A DNA stretch of 64,000 bases. It comes from Dryas octopetala. Taxonomy: Eukaryota > Streptophyta > Magnoliopsida > Rosales > Rosaceae. The stretch spans positions 9,341,409 through 9,405,408 of the forward strand of contig OY992839.1 of NCBI GenBank assembly GCA_963921425.1, written 5' to 3'. The stretch's first letter is position 1; every line of letters starts with the position of its first letter. A program made the translations under genes and the position numbers. Shown here piece by piece: positions 1 through 12,143 of this stretch. The notes under the pieces were generated by a model. That model did no database searches and was not told the DNA's origin. It saw only the letters and a program-made list of their open reading frames with translations.

Positions 1-981
1 GGACTAAAGGCACCCTATAAGCAATGAGGAAGAATAAAATCCAGATCCAGATGCACAATCATAAAAGGAAAAAAAGCAGAAAAAAGTTACCTGCAAAAGC
101 CTTAAGTTGCTTAAAGCAGAGATCAAAGGTTTTCCTTGCTTTTTCTGACAGTACGTTGCACCCTTACCATATAGGCATATACCAACAAACTCTGGGTATA
201 AATGATTTCCCCGGAAGCAAATAAAATTTAAAGGCCCTGCAAAGAAATAAAACAAGTTCAGCCCCCAAATAAACATTATTTCCTTTTAATTAGTGAAGGA
301 ATTTTGTATACAGACAACAACAAGAAACCTGCCACACTGCAAAATCTCAGAAAATCTAAACCAATCTGAAAGGTTACTAGTTTTACTAAGATCCAAAACA
401 GGGATCTTGTGCAGTTCATCTCCTATCCAAACTACAATGTTGCCTGTTTGGCCTCCATACTGCCACCCCATATATTGAAAACCCAATTTCAGATTCACCA
501 ATACATACAAAAATACCAATAACCCACAACCAATTAATCACCTATAAATATTCATCTAGGATGAAGGAAATTTATGGTGATTGAGCCCGAACACAAACTG
601 AAATTAAAAATCATCGATCAACTAACCAATGAATTTAGTTAACAATATAACGTCAAGAAAGGAAACAAAGGGAAAGATCCCAGCACAAAGTCAAAATACA
701 AATCCCTATGAACAAAACTTGTAAACATAGCAAGATAGTTTCCTAGCAAATCTTTCTCAGTAACAGATCCTCCTAGTGAATTAAATACGTGACACTATCC
801 TGTTCCAAAGAGAGAGAAATTGAAAATCAAGAAAACCCCTAATTTCGAGAAGCAAACGAACCTATGAAAATCCCTAATTTGAAGAAAAACCTAAACAACA
901 ACAAGAGAGAAGAGGACAGAGAGATAGAGAGAAGAGGACAGAGATAAAGAGAGAACCCAGGAGAGATGAGACTGAGCTTAC

Positions 982-1200
982 CTTTTGACGCCGCAACCCA
1001 GGAGGATGAGATAGTTCGTACTTGACCGCCGACGGCAACTTCGACTTCGACGACAAGGTCTGAGTGAGAACGAGACGCGCGAGAGAGAAAGAGAACGAGT
1101 GTGTGTCTCAGTTTGTGTTTGAGAGAGTGAGAGAGAAGGAGATGTCTGCATAGAAGGCGGGAATGTGTGTGTGTGGATATCGGGACTGGGGTTGGAACAC
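982..1200 (-). other. Putative first (5' leader) exon of a minus-strand gene
   Basis: Read on the minus strand, a CT/CA-rich stretch typical of a plant 5' leader runs from about 1200 to 982 and meets a good donor (AAAG|GTAAGC, GT at 980-981). A second donor-like site (GCAG|GTAACT) lies near 90, so another exon of the same transcript may end there. No recognisable protein is encoded between 1 and 1208; short open frames exist but resemble no family I know. The coding part is probably beyond the left edge. The left end of this exon is set by the splice site; the right end (transcription start) is a guess. Confidence 0.35.
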
Positions 1201-1209
1201 TTAGCCAAA

Positions 1210-1468
1210 ATTTTTAAGTTTGGGGAAAAAATTCCCCCGTGTTTTTTTTTTGGTTAAATATAGATATCAGATATGACTTTTACATATCAGTTTTTAAAAA
1301 AACTTAATCAACCGGGAAAAATTAAGATATCAGAAAAAAAAAATGGTGATATGTTAATGTGTTTAGACATCGTCTAAAAAATTAACCGATATCTAAAAAT
1401 ATACGATATCGGTTAATGTAAAAACTGATATTAAAAAAGTGATGTCTATGAAGGTTTTTCTTGTAGTG
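1210..1468 (-). mobile_element. CACTA-like transposon end or MITE fragment
   Basis: Read on the minus strand the segment opens with CACTACAAGAAAAA (1455-1468), the classic plant CACTA terminus, followed by repeated GATATCGGTT-type subterminal motifs around 1325-1440. The far side near 1198-1210 ends in GGCTAAGTG, a poor match to the expected inverted terminus, and the 3-bp flanks do not match, so the second end is degenerate or lost. It lies just upstream of the leader exon at 982-1200 and could have changed that promoter. Confidence 0.45.
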
Positions 1469-2809
1469 GGTGTGTTGATGTTCTTCATAAAAAGTTCACT
1501 AATATTCTGAAATGTTGGCCTAGCTATTGTATTTTGAAATTTTTTGAAATCTGCTTAGATATGCTAAATCAAATTTATTAGATCTTAATTTAGATGAATT
1601 AGGCTTAGGAATTATATCATATTGAGATTAAATAGTTTTAGTTCGTGAAACAATTTCAGTTTATGAAACACGTGGCAAGACTATGAGTTTTTTATTCATT
1701 GTTCCTTTGTTTTTTTGTTGATCTCTGATTATATGCTTTAATTTAGATGGATTAGGCTTATAAATTGTATTGAGATTAAATAGTTTCAGTTCGTGAAACA
1801 GTTTCAACTGTGAGTTTTAGATGAATTCATAATGAAATTGTGGTCCTGAAATACATATTATGAATCAAATGTGCAGGTGGAAACAAATCTAGGCAGCCTC
1901 ACGCTTTTGGTGACTACTGTTGTATAGGACCAAAGGACCAGAGTTCATTGCATGGTTGGGAGAAGTGAAAAAGGTGATTCATTTATGAGTCGTGTACTCG
2001 GCGCATGTGAAGTGGTCAAATATTCAAAATCTGGACGACAACGGTGTAGTCTATGGTTTGAGTTTGAGATTGGAGATGTGGACGCCGATGACATAGCTTA
2101 GGGTTTGAGTTTCACTAAATTCAGTTTCAGTGCATTAAGGGAAACTGAATTTGAATTCACTGAAATTTCAGTGAATTCAAACTGAAACTGAATTTAGTCT
2201 CTAGTGAAACACTGAATTGATATAATTGGTATTTTTTTTTCATATAAAGGTGTAATTATTTTTTTTTCCCGTAGAAAATAATGGTGTAATTATTTTTTTA
2301 TTCTAATTAATAAATGTAAAATTATATTTTTTTAGTGTAGCTGAATTTTTGAAATTCTGTTTCACTGATCCATGTCAGCACACATCAGAGAGCGTCAGAG
2401 TGCGTCAGAAGGGTAAAAATGGTATTATAAGTTTTTGGGGGTTTTGGGAGAGTTTCTAGATGGGTGGAGGTTTAGAAAATTTTTAGGTTGGTTAGGGGGT
2501 TTAAAATTACCTACTATATATAGTTCCGACGTAATAACTAACATATATAATATCTTAGACTTTAAATAAGTTGGATGCACTTTCATGGTTGATATCTGAG
2601 ATAAAAATCTATATATATAATTATCAACTTAAATTAGTTATTTATGCTTGATTAAAATAAAAAAAAGAAGAAGCTATTTATTAGATTGCTATTTGTTTTT
2701 TTTCTTTTTGTCATATTAGATTGCTATTGATATAATTGAAATAGTGTATTAACATTTTATAAGTAATATGAACAATTTTTTAATTGTAAATTGTAAACGA
2801 CAAACTGAG
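1469..2809. other. AT-rich intergenic stretch with a local duplication and a palindrome
   Basis: No gene is supported. Two diverged direct copies of about 80 bp occur at roughly 1585-1665 and 1742-1810, sharing ATTAGGCTTA, GAGATTAAATAGTTT and TTCGTGAAACA blocks. An interrupted palindrome lies at 2110-2210 with a perfect 26-bp core at 2153-2178. The rest is AT-rich with long T runs. Confidence 0.5.
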
Positions 2810-2993
2810 CATTCAAACGCTTGAATCAGACACCCGAGTTCGAGTTTCCAGTTTGACCTTTGGAGCCATGCAGTAAGGGAGATAAAATCCCTTGTGAATT
2901 CCCTAAGTTCAGCGTGGATTGTCTGTCTTTGACCGGCCCAAGAGACTAGTCTGATGAGCGAAAACTGACCCAGGACATCCTCGATTACCTAAA
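2810..2993 (+). repeat. SINE-like repeat, copy 1 (family A)
   Basis: Carries a B-box-like GAGTTCGAGTTTCC and shares long blocks with 4431-4622 (reverse strand) and 16711-16868: GGGAGATAAAATCCCTTGTG, TTGACCGGCCCAAGAGA and a GCGAAAACTGAC block followed by an A-rich 3' end. The B box points to a tRNA-derived SINE. The 5' part is the most diverged of the three. I cannot name the family. Confidence 0.5.
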
Positions 2994-3879
2994 AACACTT
3001 GAACCAGCTTCGATTGTTAGTATAGTATTATACTTGATTATTTATAAATTTATAGCTCACAATAAAACTAGATAAATTTACAAACAACAATGCTATCTGA
3101 ATTTGATTGTACTCATACTCCAACCCTATATACATATTTTTAAATGGAATTTGTTCTAATTCAATCTGACCTGATTAAATTCAAAACAAATCCGATGTGA
3201 TGTGAATTGATTCGTTAAATTCGATAATCAGAATAGTGGCAAAAAAAAAATCGATAATCTATCAGAATATAATTTGAATTTGTAATTCGATAATTTGATT
3301 ATAACTTAGATTCAAATTTGGATATAGGTCAATCTGATTCGTTGATGTGCCGGTGTTATATCATAGTTATAAGTATGATTCGTGAATTATATGTAATCCT
3401 CCTTTCTCTCAAAAATATGTAATCCTCTCTTATTAAAATATTCTTTTTTTGGCCAAATATTAAAATATTATTTTTATACATTGATTTTACCAAATGCTAT
3501 CTAACTTATTTTGTTATATATGTAATGCAGAGATAAGCATTTAGGATATTTTAATATGACCTTCCTTAAAATAGACTTATCGGCTTGCAAAACTTAAATG
3601 ACTGATCTCATCTGAGTTTCCACAACTTACTTATTTTATTAAAAATGAAAAGGTAAGACTTCATTTAAAAATCGTTCACCGCCATTAATTTGGTAGTTTT
3701 ACTATATATAGTTATGATCGAGAATTCAACACTCTCATTTTCTATAGTGAATAAATAATGTTTTGAAGTGTGTGGATGAAGTACAATCTCATATGGAATA
3801 AATGATTATCCATTATTAAATATATTAAGTGAGTTTATTTTTCTAATTTGTTTTGAAGATTTTTAGTAAAATTTCATAC
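2994..3879. other. AT-rich intergenic stretch, nothing recognised
   Basis: Very AT-rich sequence with poly-A/T runs and no open frame resembling a protein family. I see no RNA gene or clear transposon end. Confidence 0.5.
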
Positions 3880-3990
3880 ATATTGGTGTCGTGGGTAGAT
3901 AAATTGAAAAGAATATCAACATATGTGTTACTTGTTAGCTTATATATATATAGGTGTGTGGTCGAACACATCTACCACCAAACTTTTGTT
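3880..3990 (+). repeat. SINE-like repeat, family B copy
   Basis: Aligns with 28948-29055 through TTGGTGTCGTGGGTAGATAA, ATATCAACATATGTG and GTCGAAC blocks. The first block resembles a Pol III A box and the last a B box, so a tRNA-derived SINE is possible; the copies are diverged. Confidence 0.3.
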
Positions 3991-4430
3991 CGACAACTCA
4001 TGCAATGCATGAGATTTGGAATTGTAATGGAGAGGACATTTGATTGCCGGAAAAAGTGGTTATCTTAGAGTTTTTTTTTTTTTTTGTGTGATTCCACATG
4101 AGATTAAGAGTTGCATGTCCATTGATACGTATATAAAGAAAAATCAATCACGCAATCTTACAATATTTTGAGATGAAACTTCATACTGTGATAGATTCAT
4201 TATGCTTGCCCTTATCCTATATTAAATCTAAGAGGAGAAGATGAGTCAAAAGACGTAAACCCCAACAAATAACGCAACAAAATTCAAAACACAATCAACA
4301 AAATATGGTATATGTATTGTATATGTATATATGGACATGGACATCGTTTTGTATATATGTACAAAGTGTTTCGTTATAAAGATAAGGAGATTGTCAAGAT
4401 ATCTATAAATAATAAATTGGTATTTTCTGG

Positions 4431-4622
4431 TAACCAAAGGTGTCTTGAGTCAATTTTCGCGTATCAGACTAATCTTTTGGGCCGGTCAAAGATAAACATT
4501 CCACACTGAACTTAAGGGATTCACAAGGGATTTTATCTCCCTTGTGCCTGGTTCCAAGGGTCGAAGGTGCTTGGGTTTGTAGCTACACTTTGGAATCAAC
4601 TCCTCCAACACCTTAGAATTAA
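4431..4622 (-). repeat. SINE-like repeat, copy 2 (family A)
   Basis: On the minus strand it begins GGTGTTGGAGGAGTTGATTC like copy 3, continues with GGGAGATAAAATCCCTTGTG like copy 1, then TTGACCGGCCC and CACCTTTGGTTAC like copy 3. It bridges the other two copies, which shows that all three belong to one family. The B-box region is less clear here than in the other copies. Confidence 0.5.
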
Positions 4623-5337
4623 TAAATTGGTATATATTTTAGTAAGGCACTTACCGTATATAAGTTATTAGGCATAAATTAGATGGTAAATAGAACACAT
4701 ATGATATGCTAATATGGTCTAAATCTTTATCTTCTTGACGGTTAAGATTTTCGTCTAACCATTTTAAATATTTTAATTGTCTGATAAATTAAATTTAACA
4801 AGTAAGTGTTTGAAAATGTTGGAATTGTGTGGTTCAAAAAAATTCATAGGTATGGTAACCTTCATTAAAAATGTAACCCAACGATGTACAATAAATAAGT
4901 TGAGTGATTAAACTTTTAACCATGAGGAATCTTTTTAATAAAACTCAACACCCCCGTTTGGTGTTTCAGACTTAGAGGTAATTAAATTAGAGAGAATATC
5001 GATACATGTATACAGTGCAGGGGTCGTGTGTGGTCTGACTACTTATCAATTGGCTTTCGTAGGTGATTGTTGGTACTTGGTGCAACAGAAATAGAGCTGG
5101 ATAATTAGGAGTGATTCGATTTACATGCAGTCAGCAAAACGAGCACAACATGCATTGACACATATGATTACGTCAGGTGATTAATGTACTAATCATGTGA
5201 AATCAATTAATTAGCTAGATTTTTAGATAAATGCACAGTACAGGAAACAAAACCCCGTCCCGTCGGAACGTACCAACCAACCAACATTCTTATTTCTTAA
5301 CAGTCTCCCCTGTACTCCGTTTTAATCAGGACAAGCC
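4623..5337. other. Intergenic and distal promoter of the bHLH gene
   Basis: No gene recognised. AT-rich sequence leading into the GC-richer promoter of the bHLH gene downstream. Confidence 0.5.
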
Positions 5338-5548
5338 CACGTGGCGGTCATGTCAACCCGGCCCCACAACCCACAGCCTCTGGTGCTCATGTGGATTCAT
5401 TCCATGCCTCTCTCTCTCATCTCTTAATTTCTCTCTCCTAATAATTCCGGCTGGCTATTGTCAGATTCCGGCCAACTCTTTTTCCCTCTTTAATCTTTAT
5501 ATATACCCAACCCCTCCCCTCCTCTTTACTCTTACATTTTCACACACA

Positions 5549-5591
<43 letters not shown>
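5338..5591 (+). promoter_or_regulatory. bHLH gene promoter: G-box, TATA box, CT repeat
   Basis: A perfect G-box CACGTG lies at 5338-5343, a TATA box (TTATATATA) at about 5497-5505 roughly 155 bp downstream, and a (CT)20 run at 5551-5591 that would fall in the 5' leader. The spacing suits a TATA promoter with transcription starting near 5530. The G-box is the kind of site that bHLH and bZIP factors bind, so self-regulation is possible but not shown. Confidence 0.5.
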
Positions 5592-5594
<3 letters not shown>

Positions 5595-5858
5595 CTCAGT
5601 GTCAGTCTCATCCACCAGCTCCCATTAGCCCACTTTCTGATCAAACCCCCTTTAAATTTACAGTACCACCTTGCTCAAAAGCTCCTCATGAACTTGGTGG
5701 CCACCAAGCAAAAGCTGCGGAGCAGAGCAGCCTAATCCTTAACACTCTCACCACCTTTTCTTCCTAAATCGATCAATCAATTAACCATTACCCTTTTCAT
5801 TCTCTGATCTGATCTTCTCAAAGGCCGACCCCAAAATCTCTGTGTTTGTGAGTGTGTG

Positions 5859-8664
5859 ATGAACAGAGCGTTGCCGGAGATGCTGCACTGCATGAACGCG
5901 CCGGCGGGGACCCTTCTCGCCGGAAACTGTACGGACATGACGGTGCTCGAGAGGCAGAGGTCCCGGATGAAGTGGCAGAACGACCACGAACAACACCATC
6001 AACACGCGCTTCACCAACAACAACAACAACAACAACAGTGGCCGGTGGGTTCGGAGTTTACTGGGGCGTTCACTGCGGGGCCATTGATTCAGGCGACTCA
6101 TCATCAGGTTCAGAGCTTTCAGGGTTTGGTCTGCGACGGAGACTCTGCGGTGAAACCCGACCCGGGTTCGGAAAATGGGTGGGCCGAATTGGACAAGTTT
6201 GAGATGCCCGGTTCGGGTTTTGGGTCTTGTGGGTTTGAGCTGAACGGTCCCAATATTTCGAGGACTTTAAGCTGCCCACCAAAAGTGGCAGTGGCAGTGG
6301 CCGCTGAGAAAAAGGCAACCGGGTCCGCTTTATCTGAGAAGCTTAGTTCGCCGGCCGGGAAGGAAAGCTTCAAGAAGAGGAAGGCCGATAAGGGTCTCAA
6401 CAATAAGGTGTGTGTGCGTCTATCTTCAATTTTCTGATTTTTTTTCATTCTTTGTTTCGATTTTTGGTGTAATTTATTTATTTTTTGGTGTTGTTGATGC
6501 TTCAATTCAGCTTGTGTGTGTTTCTTGATCCACATTCTAATTTCATTGCTTTATTTTTGTCAAAATATGTTTTTTTTTTTTTTTTTTAATTTAAATTGAA
6601 TAGATTTTTGGGGTTATAAAGTGTAGAATTGAAAAGGGTCTAATAAGAAGCCAACAGTTTCTTGGAATTGAATGTTTGTCAATTTGTTTTTGGGAATTTG
6701 TAGGCTGCAGCAGAAGATGAATCCACAGAGAAAAGAATGAAAGGGTGTGCAGAGGAGGGGGACTCCAAGATCACAGAGCAAACTAGCACCAAGAACAACA
6801 CCAACAACGACAGAGAATCTTCTGCTGATACTTCAAAGGAGAATTCGAAAGCTTCTGAGGTTCAGAAACCCGATTACATTCATGTCCGGGCACGACGAGG
6901 TCAAGCCACTGATAGCCACAGCTTGGCTGAGAGAGTGAGTACTAGGACATATGGGGTTAACTTCTAGTTATAAAACTTTGCTGTAGATCCATTTGTTCAG
7001 TTTTGTGTTATTTACACCATGTTTACTTGTAATTATGCAGGTGAGGAGGGAAAAAATCAGTGAAAGAATGAAGTATCTGCAAGATTTGGTACCAGGGTGC
7101 AACAAGATCACAGGCAAGGCAGGCATGCTCGACGAAATCATCAACTATGTTCAGTCTCTTCAACGACAAGTAGAGGTGACATACATTTTGATCTTTTCCC
7201 ATCATTGGTTGGAATACTTGGAAATCTTTTGTTGTTCTGTGTTCTTAAACGGATCCTCTTCACAATTAACAGTTCCTGTCTATGAAACTAGCTGCTGTTA
7301 ATCCGAGGCTTGACTTCAACATCGACGACTTGTTTGCCAAAGAGGTCAGGAAAATTTTGAAGTACCATAAGGCCAATCAGTTTTTTTAAGACATTCAATT
7401 TGCCATCCATTTAGTTCTCAATAAAAGAATGAGAAAAGGAACAAAAATTGCTTGAAATGGCTTGGCAGAAAATTAACTTTAAGAAATTTTCTTTTGTTTC
7501 AAGAATTAAAGAAAGCATTTGTTTGTCCACAATTCTGTTACTAACTCTCGTTTTGCATCAAATATCAACAGATGTTTTCTGCAAACCTGGCCAATTTTCA
7601 GACAATTGGGATGTCATCAGAAATGACTAATTCTGCATATCTTCAGTTTAATCCAGTACAACAATTGGTTTCAAGTTGTGGGTTAGACGTTGGGATAAAC
7701 TCCCCGGATTTGGGGCTCCGAAGAACCATCAGCGCTCCTGTATCAATCCCCGAAACATTTCTTGACACATCCTGCTTCACTGTAATTTCTTCTACACTCA
7801 TACCTTCTTATGTACTCTGTGAATTTAGCAATGTTTTGACTTAGATCTTATATGCCCTCCCCTGCAGCAAGTCCAACCTACTCCAACTTGGGATGCTGAT
7901 TTACAAAACTTTTTCAATGTGGAATTTCATCAAGGAAGAACAACACCCTTTCCATCTCAACCATTTACAGGTAGATAGAGCTAATCTGTCTTGTTACATT
8001 CTCATACCAATCCCCATAACTCCATTACTGTAAGATTAAGAATCAGTAGGTTTAACTACCGATGATGGAGACCATATAGACCCCACAAATGTCTAATGAT
8101 TTTGCTTAAGAATTTATCAGGTCCTTTCTAATTGGAATAAAGAAAGTTGTTTAGATGGATGCTTTTCTCCTTTTCCTCCTAATCTATCAAAAGCATAGAT
8201 TTTCCACTTTTCTTTTGATGATTACTTTATTGCCACAACATTTTGGATAAAAAAGGCGTAGCAGTTAAAGGTACTGGTGCATTTTGACTCTGTAAACCAC
8301 ATAATGGCTGTCATCACTAATGGTGATGGTGTACATCCATTATATAAGGTCGTACTCAAAATGAAATTGTCCCCATGTTCAGAAAGTTTGGTCTGCAATT
8401 CACTCAATCAAATAATAATGATGCTTTTGATTATTGAATCATAATTTTCTGTTGTACTTGGAAAGAATAACTTGGAGTGGCAACCTGTACATATATAGTT
8501 GTACCCCCTCCTGCTTTAATATCTCCAGACTCCCAAGAAGCTGATTTGCATGCCCCCACTCCCTAAACAAGAAAAATAACAGAATTGCTAAAGTTGATTC
8601 TAAGAGCACTCTTATGATTTTTGCAGGTTCCATTGAAGCTAGCAATTTAAAGATGGAGATGTGA
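5859..8664 (+). CDS. CIB1/bHLH63-like bHLH transcription factor, 7 exons
   Basis: Exons 5859-6407, 6704-6934, 7041-7175, 7273-7344, 7572-7781, 7868-7970 and 8627-8664 join in frame to 445 residues; all introns are GT-AG. The N-terminus carries [14 protein letters not shown], as in the CIB1 (CRY2-interacting bHLH) group, then a poly-Gln run near residue 50. The basic region [16 protein letters not shown] (about 255-270) holds the His/Glu/Arg set (H255, E259, R263) that contacts E/G-box DNA; the helix-loop-helix runs to about 305 ([20 protein letters not shown]) and continues into a leucine-rich dimer segment. In Arabidopsis CIB1 acts with CRY2 in blue-light flowering and related bHLHs act in cell elongation, in the nucleus. 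The ATG is the first in frame after a stop-free GTG and fits the family start. An AATAAA lies about 120 bp past the stop. Exact orthology (bHLH63 or a sister) is unsettled. Confidence 0.9.
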
Positions 8665-9878
8665 ATCAAACATCAATCATTTGATTATTGGAAGAGTTTT
8701 CTTGATGCCTCTGATCCAGATGATTTTTTTTCTCTAAGTACATAACATATTTATGTTTGTATGTATACCTGCAACATAGTATGAATAAAATAATTGCCTA
8801 TTAACCACAAAGACCTTCCATTGTTTACTCCTACCTATACCATTACCATGGCAAATTGGCATCAGCCTAATAAGATATAACAAGACTGGAATTGCTCAAA
8901 AAGGTTGATGGCAAAAGAAAATGGAAACCAAGATTATGGTTAGAAACTTTTAAACAACCACTACGTCATAAGGGAATGGGTTAATAATGTATATCAACAT
9001 TCTCTCACACATGTAGTCCCAAATTGCATGTGGAGAAATAAATATATACAAATAGTATAGGCGCAGCTCCACCTTGCAAATTAACAAATAAGAGGAGGAT
9101 AGGGGTTGGAGGTTTCACATCCAGAACCTTAAACTAGAGTTTTGATACCATGTTAAACAATTGTCCTTCAAAAACTTAAGTTGTTAGGTAAATGTCAATT
9201 AACAAAACAAGTTTGAGTAACAATGGATGTTGAACAATGAAAGCAAAGATGAGGCCAGCAAGGTCCCCTGAAATTTCCGTCAATAAATTTATACAGACTA
9301 AATTACCTCCCACTGAAGTGAAAGACAAATCTGTGCATACTCTTGTCAATTGTCAAGCCACCAGCTGTCATGGAATGCAAAAATTACCATATCATATTTG
9401 CAATTTGGTGATGGAATGCAAGTTGTCCCTCTGATCGATGAAGTTGAGAGACAACTTCAAGCAAGCCCTACATGAGGGTCAGTGGCCATGAGCCCACTGT
9501 GGACCGACCCAGCTCCCTTTTAAGAAGAATAATAATATTTGGTGATAGAGACCCTGAATGATAATTAGGCAAAAATAAACAGTGATGAAGATGGTGTGAC
9601 AGCAATTTAAAGCAGGCCAATTAAAGAGTGCAATTTGCCAGGAAAACAGGACAAATTTGCTTATCCATTCCTTCCATATTCAGTTTTGGTTAGAGTTGTT
9701 TTCATGTGCCTGCAGCGTACTCACATGTAACAATCATGTAGAGTCGAAATCCATACAGTTTTCAGCCTCCACAGAACCTTTACATTAATTATCTGAATTA
9801 TCATTGCCAAATATCTAGGGGTAAAATTGTAAAATGCTGTTTGAAAATGTAATTAAGCAATGAAGAAAAATAAAAAGA
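8665..9878. other. 3' UTR of the bHLH gene, then intergenic
   Basis: The first 150 bp are the likely 3' UTR. Beyond that the sequence is AT-rich and I see no gene or clear transposon boundary. Confidence 0.5.
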
Positions 9879-10424
9879 GGCTTTTTATCACAAATGGTCC
9901 CTAAACTTTCACCTAAATATCAATTTGGTCCTTAAAGTGCATTTCACTCAATGTGGTTCTTCATCTTTACTACCGCACATCAATGTTGTCCTTCTGTTGA
10001 ATTTCGTTCGAATTTCCATAAAAAATTGTCATGTGCATTGCACGTGAGCTTTTCCTCAGGGTCAAAATGGTCTTCATACGTCCCATAATCATCCAAAAAG
10101 ACCTTAAAAATTCTTTAATTTCAAGTTTACACTTAAAAAAGATTAAAAAATAATAATTATAAAAAAAACAAAAGAAAAAAAAAATTGATCCCCAACCCTA
10201 GTCTTAACACACCTTCTCTGAGTGTGTTAAGACATTTTTACTCCTAAAAAAAGGTTTTGTGTTGTGTACATTATTATTTTTACGGCAATTCAAATGAAAT
10301 TGAACGAAATGACAACATTGATATGCACGGGTAAATATGGAGAATCACATTAAGCGAAAATACACTTTAAAGACCAAAATTAATATTTTGGTCAAAGTTG
10401 AGGAACTATTTGTGATAAAAAGCC
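9879..10424. mobile_element. Long-TIR MITE, Mutator-like
   Basis: The two ends are inverted copies of each other for about 140-150 bp, both starting GGCTTTTTATCACAAAT when read inward. The short middle has no coding capacity. Flanks are similar and AT-rich (TAAAAAGA on the left, TAAAAAAT on the right), a weak candidate for a target duplication. Long TIRs on a small non-coding body suggest a MULE-derived MITE. Confidence 0.65.
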
Positions 10425-11101
10425 TAAAAAATAAGAAAAATGTTAATGGGTTCAAGTGTTATCATTTCATAAAGTGAGGGAAAGCAACTTGACAGTTTGT
10501 GGAGAATCGAAAGTATTTGCAGAAACATTGTGTAGCATTCCTACACAAGTGTTTGTGTGTGTAAATGTGTAATGAGTTATGACTAAAACACAACTTCAAT
10601 TGTAAGGTTGGACTAATTTTGTGCACTGAGGTTCTTTCAATTAAGAAGGACCTAAAATAATAAAGGGTTCAAATTGTGGAATTACATTACAAAATAAATC
10701 CACATACGATCCTCAAGTTAAGTCCTTAACTTGGCATCTACATTCATTGAATTTGGGATGATTTTAAATATTGAAAGCGACCCTCATCTATGCAGTACTC
10801 AGAATTTTATTTCGTATTCAATCTGAAGGTGATGATGAATTAAGCAACATAAAAGTTGAAACGGCCTTTGCCAAAAAGATGCATGATACAAATGACCAGT
10901 GAGAAAGTTCAAGTGCATCTAATACAAAGCATGGATTATTCTGGACAAGATTGTCATGCACATATGAAACTACATCAACTACCCATTTAGGCGTCTACAA
11001 AAGAGAAGGGGATGCTCTCTAAGGCTTCCCATGCTTATTTTGTCTCAGCTGAATTCTTTGTACCCAAGTCAGAAAAAGAACTTATTAAGAGAGAATCTTT
11101 G

Positions 11102-11104
<3 letters not shown>
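10425..11104. other. Intergenic, nothing recognised
   Basis: AT-rich sequence without a supported gene or repeat. Confidence 0.45.

Positions 11105-11188
<84 letters not shown>
11105..11188 (+). repeat. (CT)42 microsatellite
   Basis: Uninterrupted CT dinucleotides for 84 bp. Open frames across it are serine/leucine artefacts. Confidence 0.95.
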
Positions 11189-11189
<1 letters not shown>

Positions 11190-11434
11190 AATGCTCAATC
11201 GAAATTTTTGGGTACTCAGTACTCTCATTTGTTATATTTCAATGAAAAAATACATGTACTAATTTGGATTCTTGCAAGTAAACTAGCATACTACGTGCCT
11301 AAGTGTGTATGAAAAGTTTCACTCTTTCGAATAAGCATTTCGTTGCCAAAAGCATTAGGGGATGAAAAATATAATCACCAAGTTATCAAAGAAAACGCTG
11401 TCATCTATAGCAAATATATAACAAGAATGAGTGC

Positions 11435-12138
11435 TGTTCGTATGACTAATCATCTGGGCATAACGACAAGTCACATAAGGTTTAACGTTATGTCGTTTGG
11501 GCTTAGGCCTAAAGGATAGGCCCCTCCCAAGTTCCTGGGCTCCGAGTTCTTAGGCCCAAAGACTAAGCCCTTCTTGGGCTCCTGAGCTCCTAGCCCCCAA
11601 CCTCTTAGGCTCCGGCCCCCTAGGCTCCGGCCACATAGGCTTTGGCCTCTTAGGTCCTGACCTCCTAGGTTCCAGCCTCTCAAACTCCAGCCTCCTAGGC
11701 CCCGACCCGTGTCATCTCATTCGGATCCACGAGACAGGTGACACGTGGCGCTCCTACATTGCGAGTCATTACAAGGGACACGTGTCATCACCGGATTGGT
11801 TGACACTCTTCCAAAAGTACTATAAAAGAGGTACTTTCTTGTCACAAAGGGGGACATTCAATCATTACTATATTATTCACTCACTCTGCTCACAGATTCT
11901 CTGAACACTAACTTGAGCGTCGGAGGAGCTTCGGCCGGTACCACACCGGTGCCCTTTCCGCTCACTTTTGTATACTTGCGCAGGGTGCATTGGATATTAC
12001 TCTTTCTCCACTATTCACTAGTCGGACCCAGCTACCTGTTCCTACCCCACTTCGACGTGTCATCCACTCAGTGATGGGTCAACGGGCCCACGTGGTTTGA
12101 CTCGACGTTGACTGCTTTACCATTTTTTAGCATCAACA
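11435..12138 (+). mobile_element. Solo LTR with 5-bp target duplication
   Basis: The 704-bp segment starts TGTT and ends AACA and is flanked on both sides by AGTGC (11430-11434 and 12139-12143). It holds a TATA box (TATAAAA, 11821-11827) and a GC-rich leader-like region, as expected of an LTR promoter, but there is no primer site or coding domain beside it. This is the footprint of an LTR element lost by recombination between its LTRs. Three CACGTG motifs lie inside, at 11742, 11779 and 12089. The superfamily cannot be told from an LTR alone; a Gypsy or LARD type is possible. Confidence 0.8.
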
Positions 12139-12143
12139 AGTGC

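Noticed and set aside
1195-1471. A complete CACTA element with 3-bp target duplication
   Set aside because: Only one end is a good CACTA terminus; the flanking triplets (GAA and GGT) do not match.
5231-5767. 178-codon open frame upstream of the bHLH gene
   Set aside because: It spans the TATA box and the CT microsatellite, is Ser/Leu low-complexity, and matches no family. It is promoter and 5' leader.
11012-11312. Two open frames over the CT microsatellite
   Set aside because: Pure Leu-Ser repeats from CT dinucleotides.
11471-11683. Gly/Leu-rich minus-strand open frame
   Set aside because: It lies inside the solo LTR and reflects short GC-rich repeats, not a protein.
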